Positions 27,919 through 39,122 are shown, counted from the first letter of the stretch. The stretch is DNA of 64,000 bases from Pelagibacterales bacterium SAG-MED48 (GCA_014653375.1 JACWEP010000001.1:41354-105353); one strand, 5' to 3'. A program made the numbers and translations. Notes: generated from the letters alone by a model not told the origin.

Positions 27919-28330
27919 GACTTCTTTTTTTGGTAATTTGAATACCAACAGAGGCACATTCTTTAATTATCTCTAATTTTTCTATCTGTAACATTATTTT
28001 TCCAATACGCTTATCTTTAAAAAGTACATCAAAAACATCTTCTGCAAGAGTTTCTAAAAAATTATAATGTTTATTTTTGGTAAGTTTTTTGATCAATTTT
28101 ACAACTTGACCATAATTTACAATAGATTTGATATCTTTATCACTTGTTGGTTTTTTATCTTCATAGTCTATCTCAAGGCTAAATTTTACTTTTTGTGGTT
28201 TTTCTTTTTCAAAATCATAATAACCAAGTTTTAAATCTAGAGTTAATTCTTTGATTAGAATTTTTTTTTCGTAGTTGAATAAACTTTTATTTTTATCTAT
28301 TTTTACAATTTTGAAATTATTCTTTTTCAT
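27905..28330 (-). CDS. folB: Dihydroneopterin aldolase
   Basis: Cleaves dihydroneopterin to the hydroxymethyl pterin used for folate. The 141-residue protein starts with about 20 extra residues, then the FolB pattern [23 protein letters not shown], the SIVNYGQVV segment and [10 protein letters not shown], whose Glu contacts the pterin. A conserved Lys-type position is present near the C terminus. It overlaps the upstream SDR by 4 bases and uvrC by 14. Confidence 0.88.
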   Translation of the reverse strand: MKKNNFKIVKIDKNKSLFNYEKKILIKELTLDLKLGYYDFEKEKPQKVKFSLEIDYEDKKPTSDKDIKSIVNYGQVVKLIKKLTKNKHYNFLETLAEDVFDVLFKDKRIGKIMLQIEKLEIIKECASVGIQITKKRSHEKL

Positions 28331-29079
28331 TCTTTACCTATTACATCTGGTGTTTGCCAATTTAAGTTTTGACCACTGTCAATTGCTAAAACTTGTCCTG
28401 TAATAGAGCTGTTTTTAATAAAAAAGTCAACAGCATTACAAATTTCGTTAACATCTACTTGTTTTTTTAAAGGTGTTGCTAAATATTGTTTTTTGAAATG
28501 TTTATCACTTTGTCTTTTATTCTTAATTGTTGGACCTGGTGCAATTCCATTTACTCTTATATTTGGAGCTAAGCTCATCGCACTTGTTTTAGTCAAAGTA
28601 TAAAGCCCAGTTTTACTTATTGTATATGAAAAGAAAAAAGGAGTAAGTTTAAAAACTCTTTGATCAATTATGTTAATAATATTGTTATTTTTACCCTTAA
28701 TATTTTTTGCAAATTCTTTAGATAATAAAGCAGGTGTTCTTAAATTTGTTCTTAAATGTTTGCCCCAACTATCAGTAGTAAAATTATCTAATTTATCATT
28801 TTCAAATAATGATGCATTATTTATTAAACAATCAAAATATTTTAATTTAGATTTTGCAAATTTGACCATTTTATTTACATCAGTTTCTTTGCTTAAATCT
28901 GCTTTTACTAAATAAACTTTAGTTCCATTTATTTCTAATTCTTTTTTTAAACCTTCAGCCTTAGATTTTGATTTATTAAAATGGATTAATATTTCTTTAT
29001 TGGGACCTGATAATTTCTTTGCAATTGCTGCACCAATTCTAGTAGCACCTCCGGTAATTATTATTTTATTTGCTTCCAT
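28327..29079 (-). CDS. FolM/pteridine-reductase-like SDR oxidoreductase
   Basis: A 250-residue short-chain dehydrogenase. The NADPH motif reads TGGATRIG rather than the classical TGxxxGxG, and the usual NNAG reads NNASLF. Both features are shared by pteridine reductases and FolM. The catalytic Y-T-I-S-K and PGPT are present. It overlaps folB by 4 bases, which supports reduction of dihydropterin or dihydromonapterin. The substrate is inferred from motif and neighbour. It overlaps uvrB by 19 bases. Confidence 0.75.
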   Translation of the reverse strand: MEANKIIITGGATRIGAAIAKKLSGPNKEILIHFNKSKSKAEGLKKELEINGTKVYLVKADLSKETDVNKMVKFAKSKLKYFDCLINNASLFENDKLDNFTTDSWGKHLRTNLRTPALLSKEFAKNIKGKNNNIINIIDQRVFKLTPFFFSYTISKTGLYTLTKTSAMSLAPNIRVNGIAPGPTIKNKRQSDKHFKKQYLATPLKKQVDVNEICNAVDFFIKNSSITGQVLAIDSGQNLNWQTPDVIGKE

Positions 29080-31232
29080 TTTTTCTTTCCTTTTTGTGCT
29101 CTTGTACCTGGCAATCCCATTGTTGATCTACCTTTTGGATAAATTTTATTTTTTGAACTATATTTTTTTACTTTAGGATTTAAAGTAATTTCTAGTTCAG
29201 AAGCCTCAAGTTTTCTAATTTCATCCCTTATTTTTGCAGCTTCTTCAAATTCAAGGTTGGTTGCAGATTCTTTCATTCTCTTATTAAGAGCTTTTAGATG
29301 TTTTTTAAGATTACCACCAATATTCTCATCAGTCCCAACTTTTACATAATCTTTCTCATAAACGCTCTCCAAAACATCCCCAATTTCTTTTTTAATGCTG
29401 GTTGCATTAATGTTATGTTTTTTGTTATAAGTTACTTGAATAGCTCTTCGTCTATCCGTTTCTTTGATCGCATTTTTAATACTTTTTGTTTCTTTATCTG
29501 CATAAAGAATTACTCTACCTTCAAGATTTCTTGCAGCTCTTCCAATAGTTTGAACTAAAGAAGTTTCAGATCTTAAAAACCCTTCTTTATCTGCATCTAA
29601 AATTCCAACTAATGCGCACTCAGGTATATCTAACCCCTCTCTAAGCAAGTTAATCCCAACCAATACATCAAAGACACCTAATCTTAAGTCTCTCATGATC
29701 TCAATTCGCTCTAAGGTGTCGATATCAGAGTGCATATATCTAACTTTGATGCCGTTTTCGTGAAGATATTCGGTTAGATCTTCAGCCATCTTTTTGGTTA
29801 AAGTTGTAACTAATACTCTAAAATTATTGTTTATTACTTTTACACATTCATGCATCAAATCATCTACTTGGTTTTTAGCAGGTCTTATTTCAACTGGAGG
29901 ATCAATTAATCCTGTAGGTCTAATTATTTGCTCCACAAACTTATTTTTGGTTTGTTTTAGTTCCCAAGGGCCAGGTGTTGCTGACACAAACACTGTTTGA
30001 GTTCTCATTGCATCCCACTCTTCAAATTTAAGAGGTCTGTTATCCATACAAGAGGGTAGTCGAAATCCATATTCTGCAAGATTACTTTTTCTAGATCTAT
30101 CTCCTTTATACATTCCGTTTAACTGTGGAACTGTTACGTGGCATTCATCAACAAAAATTAAAGTTTCATCTGGAAAATATTCAAATAGAGTGGGAGGTGG
30201 CTCTCCAGGTTTTCTACCTGATAAAAACCTTGAATAGTTTTCAATTCCAGCACAAGATCCAGTAGCTTCAATCATTTCTAAATCAAATTTAGTTCTCTCT
30301 TCTAATCGTTGTGCTTCAAGTAATTTATTCTGTTCTTTAAATTTCTTTAAAGTTGCTTCTAACTCTCTTTTAATTTTAATTATTGCTTGTTCAATTGTTG
30401 GCTTTGGAGTGATGTAATGACTATTTGCATAAACTTTAATTACATCAAGTTCATTAACTAAATCACCTGTTAGTGGATCAAATTCTTCAATTTTTTCTAA
30501 CTTGTCTCCAAATAAACTTAGTCTCCATGCACGATCTTCTAAGTGAGATGGAAAAATTTCAAGATACTCTCCTCTAGCTCTGAAGGTTCCTCTATAAAAA
30601 TTTTGATCATTTCTTTTATATTGAAGCGCGACTAAAGACTTAATTAATTCTTCTCTATTGTAATCATAGTTGGTCTTTAAACTTAAAGTCATTTTACTAT
30701 AAGCTTCAACTGAACCTAGTCCATAAATACAAGAAACACTTGAAACAATAATTACATCATCACGTTCAAGAAGTGACCTTGTTGCCGAGTGACGCATTCG
30801 GTCAATTTGTTCATTAATTGAGGCTTCTTTTTCAATGTAGGTATCAGAACGTGGGACGTACGCTTCTGGTGTGTAATAATCATAGTAAGAGACAAAATAT
30901 TCAACTGCATTATCTGGAAAAAAAGATTTCATTTCTCCGTATAGTTGAGCAGCAAGAGTTTTATTTGGTGCAAGGATTAAAGCTGGTCTATTCGTTTTTT
31001 CAATAACTTTAGCCATTGTAAAAGTTTTTCCAGAGCCGGTAACTCCAAGCAATACTTGGCTCAGTTGGTCCTTATTAGCACCATTAACCAATTGCTTTAT
31101 AGCCTCTGGTTGATCTCCAGCTGGTTTAAAATCAGTTTTCATCTGAAATTTTTTTCCACCCTCGAGTTTAGGGCTTATGGCAGGATTTTTATTCTGCACA
31201 GCTGTAATTAGATCTTGATAAGTATTCTGCAT
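29061..31232 (-). CDS. uvrB: UvrABC excinuclease subunit B
   Basis: Damage-verifying helicase-like subunit of nucleotide excision repair. At 723 residues it is longer than the usual about 670. An N-terminal extension of about 25 residues precedes [15 protein letters not shown]. Walker [13 protein letters not shown], the beta-hairpin region [24 protein letters not shown], and helicase motifs including [14 protein letters not shown] and IGRAARN follow. A UVR motif ([14 protein letters not shown]) and a basic tail ([19 protein letters not shown]) typical of alphaproteobacterial UvrB end it. It leads the run uvrB-SDR-folB-uvrC-pgsA. Confidence 0.97.
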   Translation of the reverse strand: MQNTYQDLITAVQNKNPAISPKLEGGKKFQMKTDFKPAGDQPEAIKQLVNGANKDQLSQVLLGVTGSGKTFTMAKVIEKTNRPALILAPNKTLAAQLYGEMKSFFPDNAVEYFVSYYDYYTPEAYVPRSDTYIEKEASINEQIDRMRHSATRSLLERDDVIIVSSVSCIYGLGSVEAYSKMTLSLKTNYDYNREELIKSLVALQYKRNDQNFYRGTFRARGEYLEIFPSHLEDRAWRLSLFGDKLEKIEEFDPLTGDLVNELDVIKVYANSHYITPKPTIEQAIIKIKRELEATLKKFKEQNKLLEAQRLEERTKFDLEMIEATGSCAGIENYSRFLSGRKPGEPPPTLFEYFPDETLIFVDECHVTVPQLNGMYKGDRSRKSNLAEYGFRLPSCMDNRPLKFEEWDAMRTQTVFVSATPGPWELKQTKNKFVEQIIRPTGLIDPPVEIRPAKNQVDDLMHECVKVINNNFRVLVTTLTKKMAEDLTEYLHENGIKVRYMHSDIDTLERIEIMRDLRLGVFDVLVGINLLREGLDIPECALVGILDADKEGFLRSETSLVQTIGRAARNLEGRVILYADKETKSIKNAIKETDRRRAIQVTYNKKHNINATSIKKEIGDVLESVYEKDYVKVGTDENIGGNLKKHLKALNKRMKESATNLEFEEAAKIRDEIRKLEASELEITLNPKVKKYSSKNKIYPKGRSTMGLPGTRAQKGKKKWKQIK

Positions 31233-31255
31233 TATTTATAAAACTAATTGATTAA

Positions 31256-32455
<1,200 letters not shown>

Positions 32456-32458
32456 GAG

Positions 32459-33109
32459 GTGAAAACAGCCTTATTATTTGGTGCATCAGGGTTAGTTGGA
32501 AGCCATCTCCTTAATCAATTAATAAAGGATACTAATTATTCTAAGATAAAATTATTTGTTCGTTCAGTTACTGAAATTATTGATCCAAAAGTAGAAATTA
32601 TAAAGACTGATTTTAACAATCTTCAAAATCACAAGGAAGATGTCAAAGGAGACGACTGCTTCTTTTGTATTGGCACAACAAAACAAAATTCATCCGATAA
32701 AGATGAATATAGAAGGGTTGAACTTGATATTCCTGAAGAAATTGCAAAAATCGCAAAATCAAATTTAGTTAATTCATTTATTTTTGTATCTGCATTATAT
32801 GCAAATCCCAAGAGCTCAGGGGACTATGTAAGATTCAAAGGGTTAGCTGAAGAAGAATTAAAAAGACTTGATTTTCCGAAATTAGCGATAATGAGACCTT
32901 CCTTTTTAATGGGAGATAGAAAGGAAAAAAGGGTAGGTGAAAAAATAGGAATTTTTGTATTTAAACTATTGTCACCTTTGCTTTTAGGACCTTTTAAGAA
33001 AATGAGACCAATTCATTCAGAAACAGTTGCTAAAGCTATGATCAGAGCTGCAAATGAAAATTTAGAAAAAAATATTTTTGAGTCTAATGAAATCACAGAA
33101 CTATTTTAA
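32459..33109 (+). CDS. NAD(P)-binding atypical SDR (HTATIP2-like)
   Basis: A 216-residue single-domain Rossmann protein with a GTG start. The nucleotide motif is LLFGASGLVGSHLL near the N terminus. CFFCIGTTKQ, the Y-V-R-F-K-G-L-A-E segment in place of YxxxK, and IMRPSFLMG complete the HTATIP2/YwnB-like atypical SDR pattern. The GTG at 32459 is preceded by AGAG overlapping the aspB stop region, so the two are coupled. The substrate is unknown. The stop is interlocked with the convergent next gene in TTAA (33106-33109). Confidence 0.7.
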   Translation: MKTALLFGASGLVGSHLLNQLIKDTNYSKIKLFVRSVTEIIDPKVEIIKTDFNNLQNHKEDVKGDDCFFCIGTTKQNSSDKDEYRRVELDIPEEIAKIAKSNLVNSFIFVSALYANPKSSGDYVRFKGLAEEELKRLDFPKLAIMRPSFLMGDRKEKRVGEKIGIFVFKLLSPLLLGPFKKMRPIHSETVAKAMIRAANENLEKNIFESNEITELF

Positions 33110-34128
33110 ACTAAACCTAATCTCACAACAGATTTCGCAGTTTCAGATATGCAATCTTTTGCAGGATTAAATTTTAATCCCAATAAATCTTCAGCATAAC
33201 TTGTGTCAGTTTGCATTACAATCTCAAGGTCTGGAATCATTGTTTTAGCGCTTGAATCTAAATAACTAAATAATTTAACCATAAAATTTGGTAGTTCTTT
33301 TTTAGGAAGTTTTTTTGCATATTCTGGCATTGCTTCAGCCATTATTTGAGATAACTCGATTAGTTTTTTTACTTCTTTGCCAACAATCAATCTCCTTCCA
33401 CCAACTTTAGTATTTCCAATGCAGGCAACATGCGCTTTTGATACGTCTTTTACATCTGAAATTAAAACTCCCCACTTAGGTGTTGCTGGAAATTTGCCTT
33501 TTAGAAACTGCCTTACATATTCAATTGAAGTTCCTCCTTTTTTATCTAGTGCGTCACCAAAAACTCCTCCAGGACAGATAGTAGTAAACTTATTCTTTAA
33601 TCCCTTGCTCTCCATGAATTCCCAAGCAAGTCTCTCCGCTTTTGTTTTTGATAAAAAGTAGTCTGTCACTCCCTTAGTCCAATTTTCATCTGTCCAATCA
33701 TTTTCTCCAAATGTATAAGGGTTACTTCTGTTTGGTTTTCTAAACATCGCAACAATCGAAGAAGTCTTAATTATCTGTTCTACATTTGCATTCACACCAG
33801 CATTTATAACTCTCAAGGTCCCATCAACAGCAGGTGCTAATAAACTATCTCTATTATTTGAAACTTTGTAAGGGAATGGAGATGCTAGGTGCATTATATA
33901 TTTACAACCTTGAGCTGCTTCATTCCAACCATCATCTTTCAAAAGATCTAATTCAACAAATGATAAATTATCTATTGGAGCGTGCTTCCTTATAGTTTCT
34001 TTTGTTTGTTCAATTAAAGTATTATTCCTAACTGTGCCTAAAACTTCATAACCAGCATTTAATAAATCTATTGTAGTATGTTTTGCAATCCATCCACTTA
34101 TTCCTGTTAGTAGTACTTTATCTGCCAT
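33106..34128 (-). CDS. Extended SDR, dihydroflavonol-4-reductase-like
   Basis: A 340-residue NAD(P)-dependent epimerase/reductase. The Rossmann motif LLTGISGWIAKHTT opens the protein, MHLASPFP follows in the usual position, and the active site Y-F-L-S-K lies in VTDYFLSKTKAERLAWEF. FTTICPGGVFGDAL is also family-typical. Relatives reduce aldehydes or ketones of diverse small molecules. It starts 1 base after the upstream gene, with which it is probably co-transcribed. Confidence 0.75.
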   Translation of the reverse strand: MADKVLLTGISGWIAKHTTIDLLNAGYEVLGTVRNNTLIEQTKETIRKHAPIDNLSFVELDLLKDDGWNEAAQGCKYIMHLASPFPYKVSNNRDSLLAPAVDGTLRVINAGVNANVEQIIKTSSIVAMFRKPNRSNPYTFGENDWTDENWTKGVTDYFLSKTKAERLAWEFMESKGLKNKFTTICPGGVFGDALDKKGGTSIEYVRQFLKGKFPATPKWGVLISDVKDVSKAHVACIGNTKVGGRRLIVGKEVKKLIELSQIMAEAMPEYAKKLPKKELPNFMVKLFSYLDSSAKTMIPDLEIVMQTDTSYAEDLLGLKFNPAKDCISETAKSVVRLGLV

Positions 34129-34129
34129 T

Positions 34130-35080
34130 TTATTGTGCCTCTCTATTAATCGTTTTAGCTAAATCTGTTTTTTTTATCCATGATTTGGGAATTGAATTAA
34201 CACCTTTTAAAGCGGCAAAATAAGCTCCAATGAAATTAACTCTAGAACAATTACAACCACCAGCCTTAATTGTTCTCAAAATTGCATTTTTATAATTTGT
34301 TGAATTAATAATTGAGTGTATTGAGCTATTAAAAGTCCCAGGATAGCTGCACGCCATTCCTAATTTTTTAACCACTTTTGCGTGAGGTTTTGATTTTAAT
34401 TTTTTTACTTTCTTAATGTCGTCAACAACACTCTTAAAGTATGAAACTTTTTTAAACTTTTTTAAAAATTCATTTATGGGATCTTTCGCCCCTTTTAGAG
34501 CCAAATCTATTAGATGAAATTTAGCCAAAGCATACTTAAGGCTTATTTTAGAAACAGTAACTGTGGAGATAATTTTTTTTAAACTATTAAAATCATAACC
34601 ATATAAGAAGTAGGGTAGAGCAGCGCAATAGCCATCAGACTCGTTTACTTTAGAGCCACCTGTTAATTTTTTTTTAGCTTTTATATTTTTAACTGTTTCG
34701 ATGATATTTTGATGTATCCAAGGCCCTTTAATTATACCTCGCCAATCTTTAACTTTTCTATATTTAGCCCTTAGATTAAGGTTTTTCCAATAAACACTTC
34801 CTGGACCAAAGTTTTTAGTAATATTTTTTTTAAATCTCTCTTCTATATTTTCATGTCCTTCAACTAATGTTTTAAACATGACTTGCCCAACTTCATTATA
34901 GCCTGAAACTTTTCCAGTTTTGATATTGTAAAAAGGACTTTTGTTTTTTTTTAAAAAAGTAAAATCTTTCTTTCCTTTAATATAAGTTAGCAGTTTCTTT
35001 TGATTATAAACCCAATGCAAGGGTCTAGCCGCAGCATCAGCAACAGTGGCTCCTAAAAAAACATGTAGATTATTTTTCAT
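34130..35080 (-). CDS. ADP-ribosylglycohydrolase-fold protein with altered metal motif
   Basis: A 316-residue protein resembling the DraG/J1-crystallin family. It begins with GATVADAAARPLHWVY (about 10-25), where family members have GxxxGDAxxxPxHW. Near residue 274 it has GGCNCSRVNFIGAYFAA, where catalytic members have GGD-x-D and metal-binding aspartates. Loss of those Asp residues makes canonical Mg-dependent hydrolysis doubtful. It lies in a four-gene minus-strand run with trxB and two SDR genes. A fold-level call only. Confidence 0.65.
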   Translation of the reverse strand: MKNNLHVFLGATVADAAARPLHWVYNQKKLLTYIKGKKDFTFLKKNKSPFYNIKTGKVSGYNEVGQVMFKTLVEGHENIEERFKKNITKNFGPGSVYWKNLNLRAKYRKVKDWRGIIKGPWIHQNIIETVKNIKAKKKLTGGSKVNESDGYCAALPYFLYGYDFNSLKKIISTVTVSKISLKYALAKFHLIDLALKGAKDPINEFLKKFKKVSYFKSVVDDIKKVKKLKSKPHAKVVKKLGMACSYPGTFNSSIHSIINSTNYKNAILRTIKAGGCNCSRVNFIGAYFAALKGVNSIPKSWIKKTDLAKTINREAQ

Positions 35081-35085
35081 TTAAT

Positions 35086-35757
35086 TTAAAAATTCTCAAC
35101 CGATGTTCTTAATTCAATTTCCCATGCCCAAGCACTTTTTTTTTGTTTATGAAACTGAAGATATACTTTTGCAATTTCATCTGGATGCATAGTTTGATAT
35201 TCACCAAATGGCTCATCGTTTATAGCTCCATCTATGATAAAATGTCCTATATGAATATTTTGTGGATGAAGCTCTCTAGCTAATGATTGAGCAAGACCTC
35301 TTAGACCAAATTTTCCCATTGCAAATACAGATGAGTTTGGGAAGCCTTTAACACCAGCAGATGCTCCAGTAAAAAAAATACTTCCACTTTTTCTTTTTAA
35401 CATTCTCTTTGACGCTTCCTGAGCTACCAAAAATGCGCCAAAGCATGTAACATTAATTGCCTGTTGTGTTTGTATAGGATCAAGATCTGTAATTGAACCT
35501 TTTATTCTCATGGAAGGGTTATAAATTACTAAATTTGGTACTCCAATTTTATCAACATCTTTAAATAACTTTTGAACACTTTTAATATCACTTGAGTCAC
35601 ACGATATTGTAGCGGCATTTATTTCTTTTTTTATCGAATTTAATTTATCAATATTTCTTGAAGCTAAAATAACCTTCATATTATTTGAAGCACAAAGTCT
35701 CGCAACAGAAGCACTCAGGCCTTGCCCTGCTCCAACTATTAAAGCTAACTCGGTCAT
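35086..35757 (-). CDS. SDR-family protein lacking the catalytic tyrosine
   Basis: A 223-residue Rossmann protein: ALIVGAGQGLSASVARLCA at the N terminus and FFTGASAGVKGFP with the catalytic Ser position. The YxxxK motif reads F145-A-M-G-K149 (FAMGKFGLRGLAQSLAREL), so the general acid/base Tyr is missing. It abuts trxB upstream (adjacent bases). It may bind a cofactor without classical SDR chemistry, or use another residue. Function unknown. Confidence 0.7.
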   Translation of the reverse strand: MTELALIVGAGQGLSASVARLCASNNMKVILASRNIDKLNSIKKEINAATISCDSSDIKSVQKLFKDVDKIGVPNLVIYNPSMRIKGSITDLDPIQTQQAINVTCFGAFLVAQEASKRMLKRKSGSIFFTGASAGVKGFPNSSVFAMGKFGLRGLAQSLARELHPQNIHIGHFIIDGAINDEPFGEYQTMHPDEIAKVYLQFHKQKKSAWAWEIELRTSVENF

Positions 35758-36702
35758 TTACGAGGATAAATATTTTTCGGCCTCAAGTGCAGCCATACAA
35801 CCCATTCCAGCAGCAGTTACTGCTTGTCTAAAAGTTTTATCCTTAACATCGCCTGCAGCATAAACTCCAGGAATATTAGTTTCAGTAGAATCTGGTTTAG
35901 TGATTAAATAACCTTCTTTATCCATATCTAACTGCTCTTTAAATAAAGCTGTTGCTGGGTCATGACCAATTGCAATAAACAAACCATCAATTTTCATTTC
36001 TTCGACATTATTAGTCTTTAGATTTTTAACTTTGATACCTGTAACATTTTTGGGTTCACCGTCTCCAATTACCTCATCAACAGCGCTATCCCAAATGATT
36101 TCTATTTTTTTGTTTTCCATTAATTTCTTTTGAAGTAATTTTTCAGCTCTTAATTCATCTCTTCTATGAATTAATTTTACTTTAGATGCAAATTTTGTAA
36201 GAAACATTGCTTCTTCAACAGCAGCGTTACCACCACCAACAACTGCTACAACTTTCTCTTTAAAGAAAAAACCATCACATGTTGCACAGGCTGAAACACC
36301 AAAACCTCTAAATTTTTGTTCAGATTCTAAATTTAACCATCTTGCTTGAGCACCTGTAGAAATTATTATGCTATCTGCGGTATATTTTTGACCACTATCA
36401 CCAACTGCTTCAAAGGGTGTAGATTTTAAATTTATTGACGAAATGTGATCTTCTATCATTTCTGTTCCAACAGCTTTAGCCTGATCTCTCATTTGATCCA
36501 TTAACCATGGACCTTGAATTACATCAGCAAAACCAGGAAAATTTTCTACATCTGTTGTTGTAGTTAATTGTCCACCAGGTGCAGAACCATAGACTAAAAT
36601 AGGACTTAACATTGCTCGTGCCGCATAAACAGCAGCAGTATATCCAGCAGGACCAGATCCAATTATTAACACTTTTGTGTGTTTAGTTGGATTATCACTC
36701 AT
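35758..36702 (-). CDS. trxB: Thioredoxin-disulfide reductase
   Basis: An NADPH-dependent flavoenzyme reducing thioredoxin. In 314 residues it has the FAD motif IIGSGPAGYTAAVYAARA, PGGQLTTTTDVENFPGF, the redox pair C-A-T-C-D (CATCDGFF) in the middle, the NADPH motif VVGGGNAAVEEA, and the C-terminal GVYAAGDVKDKTFRQAVTAAG. The start faces the ELM1-family gene across 21 bases. Confidence 0.97.
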   Translation of the reverse strand: MSDNPTKHTKVLIIGSGPAGYTAAVYAARAMLSPILVYGSAPGGQLTTTTDVENFPGFADVIQGPWLMDQMRDQAKAVGTEMIEDHISSINLKSTPFEAVGDSGQKYTADSIIISTGAQARWLNLESEQKFRGFGVSACATCDGFFFKEKVVAVVGGGNAAVEEAMFLTKFASKVKLIHRRDELRAEKLLQKKLMENKKIEIIWDSAVDEVIGDGEPKNVTGIKVKNLKTNNVEEMKIDGLFIAIGHDPATALFKEQLDMDKEGYLITKPDSTETNIPGVYAAGDVKDKTFRQAVTAAGMGCMAALEAEKYLSS

Positions 36703-36723
36703 ACAAAAGTTATATAAGGATAA

Positions 36724-37668
36724 ATGGCAAAATTAAAAGGGATATTATTGACCGAGGGTATGCACGGCATGATTAGCCAGGTAGAAGGTTTGGCAAAAGC
36801 TTTAGATATAGATTTTACACACCACACAGTTGAACTAAATAATTTTTGGAAAGTGTTTCCCCCAAAAATGACACCTATTTCACAAAGTGTTTATAAAAAA
36901 ATTGATTATTCAGACTTTGACCTGATTATTTCTTGTGGAAGAAAGAGCGTTATTCCATCTATTCATTTAAAGAGCAACTCAAATAAGAAAGTGTTTAATA
37001 TTCATATTCAAGATCCAAAAGTAGATTTAAAGCATTTTGATTTTATTGTTGCTCCAGAACATGATGCAATACAAGGTCAAAATATTATTAACACAAAAGG
37101 TGCAATTCATTATCTTACAGAAAATGAAATTAGTGAGAATAAAGATTATTTAAGTTCATTTATTAAAAAAGATGAAAGAAAAATCTTTACTTTAATAATG
37201 GGTGGACCAACAAAATATTACGATTATTCCACAAAAAATATTGATGATATTTTTAAAAAAATTAATGAATTAACAAATACATATAATTTTCAATTGGTAG
37301 TGATCCCATCTATGAGAACACCGAAAAATACTATTAGTTATGCAAAAGATTATTTTGGAGATAATCATACAGTTATTATGGATGTTGACAAAAAAGCCTA
37401 TCTATCAGCTCTAGCAATATCTCAAAGTATCATTATAACATGCGACTCAAGTTCCATGATATCAGAAGCAGCTTTAACTGGAAAACCAATTTATATAGCT
37501 AGTATTTTACCAAAAAAAAATGACAAAAGATTTCAAAGATTTAGAAATTTATTTAGAGAATTAAATATTACTAGAAATTTGGGTGAAGAAGTGGAAAATT
37601 GGAACTATGAAAAGTTAGATGAAACGAATAGAGTGGCTAAAATTATAAAACAAAAAATAAATTCTTAA
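36724..37668 (+). CDS. ELM1-family (DUF1022) protein
   Basis: A 314-residue protein of the 'mitochondrial fission ELM1' family, bacterial members of which have a glycosyltransferase-like GT-B fold. Family marks are GMHGMISQVEGLAKAL at the N terminus, DLIISCGRKSV, FTLIMGGPTKYY, and TCDSSSMISEAALTGKPIYI near the C terminus. No signal peptide. It overlaps the 2OG oxygenase by 1 base. The biochemical role in bacteria is not settled and no substrate is suggested by the neighbours. Confidence 0.8.
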   Translation: MAKLKGILLTEGMHGMISQVEGLAKALDIDFTHHTVELNNFWKVFPPKMTPISQSVYKKIDYSDFDLIISCGRKSVIPSIHLKSNSNKKVFNIHIQDPKVDLKHFDFIVAPEHDAIQGQNIINTKGAIHYLTENEISENKDYLSSFIKKDERKIFTLIMGGPTKYYDYSTKNIDDIFKKINELTNTYNFQLVVIPSMRTPKNTISYAKDYFGDNHTVIMDVDKKAYLSALAISQSIIITCDSSSMISEAALTGKPIYIASILPKKNDKRFQRFRNLFRELNITRNLGEEVENWNYEKLDETNRVAKIIKQKINS

Positions 37669-38330
37669 TGTTATTTTTAAATTCAATTCAAAATCAATCA
37701 AAAAAACACAAATTCCCTTTTGATCACTGGGAGTATAATGATGCTCTTACGGATGGTTCTATTGATGAAATTATTAAAGCAGATATTCCAGATGTTAGTA
37801 AACATAATTTAAATTATGATGGAACTCGAGCAATTGATGGTGGTGCAGCTGAATTTAGAGAGGGGATAGCCTCAGGTGGTGAGGCAATAAAATTTAGATG
37901 CTTTGTAACAAAAGAAAATGCATCACAATTTCCAAACTTGGTAAAATTTATTAATGAACTACAATCTAAAGAAGTTCACGAAACCATTTCTAAAATGATC
38001 AATAGAGATTTATTAAAATCATATGTAAGAGTTGAAGTTATCTGTGATCGTGAAGGTTTCTGGTTAAAACCTCATTGTGACATCAAAGAAAAACTAATGT
38101 CGGGCTTAATATTTGTTAATAATACCAATGAATCTGAGGAACTTGGAACAGATTTTTATAATGACAAATTAGAAAAAGTTAAAACAGTTCCTTATAAAAA
38201 TAATTACGGATATATGTTCACTAGTGGACCAAATACCTGGCATGGAATGGAAAAAAAGAAAATTCTAAAAGAGAGACGATGTTTGCAAGTCAATTATGTG
38301 ACTTTTGAAACAGACTGGAAAGTTGATTAA
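37668..38330 (+). CDS. 2-oxoglutarate/Fe(II)-dependent oxygenase-like protein
   Basis: A 220-residue protein with the facial-triad layout. H-C-D occurs in WLKPHCDIKEKLMSG, a later His in NTWHGME, and an Arg in KERRCLQVNYV at the 2-oxoglutarate position. The spacing of about 55 residues between HxD and the distal His suits this superfamily. It overlaps the ELM1-family gene by one base. The substrate, perhaps a glycan or small metabolite, is unknown. Confidence 0.7.
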   Translation: MLFLNSIQNQSKKHKFPFDHWEYNDALTDGSIDEIIKADIPDVSKHNLNYDGTRAIDGGAAEFREGIASGGEAIKFRCFVTKENASQFPNLVKFINELQSKEVHETISKMINRDLLKSYVRVEVICDREGFWLKPHCDIKEKLMSGLIFVNNTNESEELGTDFYNDKLEKVKTVPYKNNYGYMFTSGPNTWHGMEKKKILKERRCLQVNYVTFETDWKVD

Positions 38331-38332
38331 TT

Positions 38333-39058
38333 TTATTTTTCCCAATCAAATCTTGAAAAAGAATCAAAAACTTTGAAAATTCCTTCTGACCACTGATTAC
38401 AAACTTTTGCATAATTCTCGTCTGTAACATTTAAACACTCAAGCGTAGATAGATTATCAGCATCTTTTTTAAGAACTGCAAAATCAATTGGAGGTCCAAC
38501 AGTAAGATCACTTTTTAATGTAGAGTCCATTGAAATTAGTGCACAGCGTGATGCATCACCAATAGAGACAGTTGGTTTTATAACTCTATCAAGAATTGGT
38601 TTTCCATATTTTACCTCCCCGATTACGAGGTATGGTTTACTATCTGCTGGTCTTATATAATTACCTTGAGGATAAACTAAATATAACTCATGTTGCTGAC
38701 CTTTGATTTGTCCACCAACAATAAAAGTAGAACCTAACAAAACGTTGTCTGTATTTATACCTTGAGGTGCTGAATGTTCAATATTTAGTGAACCCACATA
38801 AGATGCTATTTGTTCGAAATCACTACAGGTATTTAAATTCATTATACCCGTTGAACTTTTTAGGTCTTTTTCAACAGATTTAAAAACTGCTTGAGATGTT
38901 CCTAAATTTCCTGATGTCACAATTACAATTGTTCTATCACCCACATCGTGAGTCATCATTTTAGAATAAATATTTACATTATCTAAACCAGCGTTTGTTC
39001 TTGAGTCTGAAGCAAAAACAAGTCCTTCATTCGTTTTAATACCTATACAATATGTCAT
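38333..39058 (-). CDS. Anbu-type proteasome-like peptidase
   Basis: A 241-residue N-terminal nucleophile hydrolase of the Anbu (bacterial proteasome homologue) family. It begins MTYCIGIKTNEGLVFASDSRTNAG; Thr2 would be the nucleophile after Met removal. GDRTIVIVTSGNLGTSQAV and ISMDSTLKSDLTVGPPI match the family. In other proteobacteria Anbu genes sit with a permuted ATP-grasp, an alpha-E protein and a transglutaminase-like protease. Here only the ATP-grasp gene is adjacent, divergent across 113 bases. Confidence 0.88.
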   Translation of the reverse strand: MTYCIGIKTNEGLVFASDSRTNAGLDNVNIYSKMMTHDVGDRTIVIVTSGNLGTSQAVFKSVEKDLKSSTGIMNLNTCSDFEQIASYVGSLNIEHSAPQGINTDNVLLGSTFIVGGQIKGQQHELYLVYPQGNYIRPADSKPYLVIGEVKYGKPILDRVIKPTVSIGDASRCALISMDSTLKSDLTVGPPIDFAVLKKDADNLSTLECLNVTDENYAKVCNQWSEGIFKVFDSFSRFDWEK

Positions 39059-39122
39059 CTCAATTACTAAAATAGATAATTTTAAAGTAAATTAACAATC
39101 TATTAAAAGCATAACTGATATC

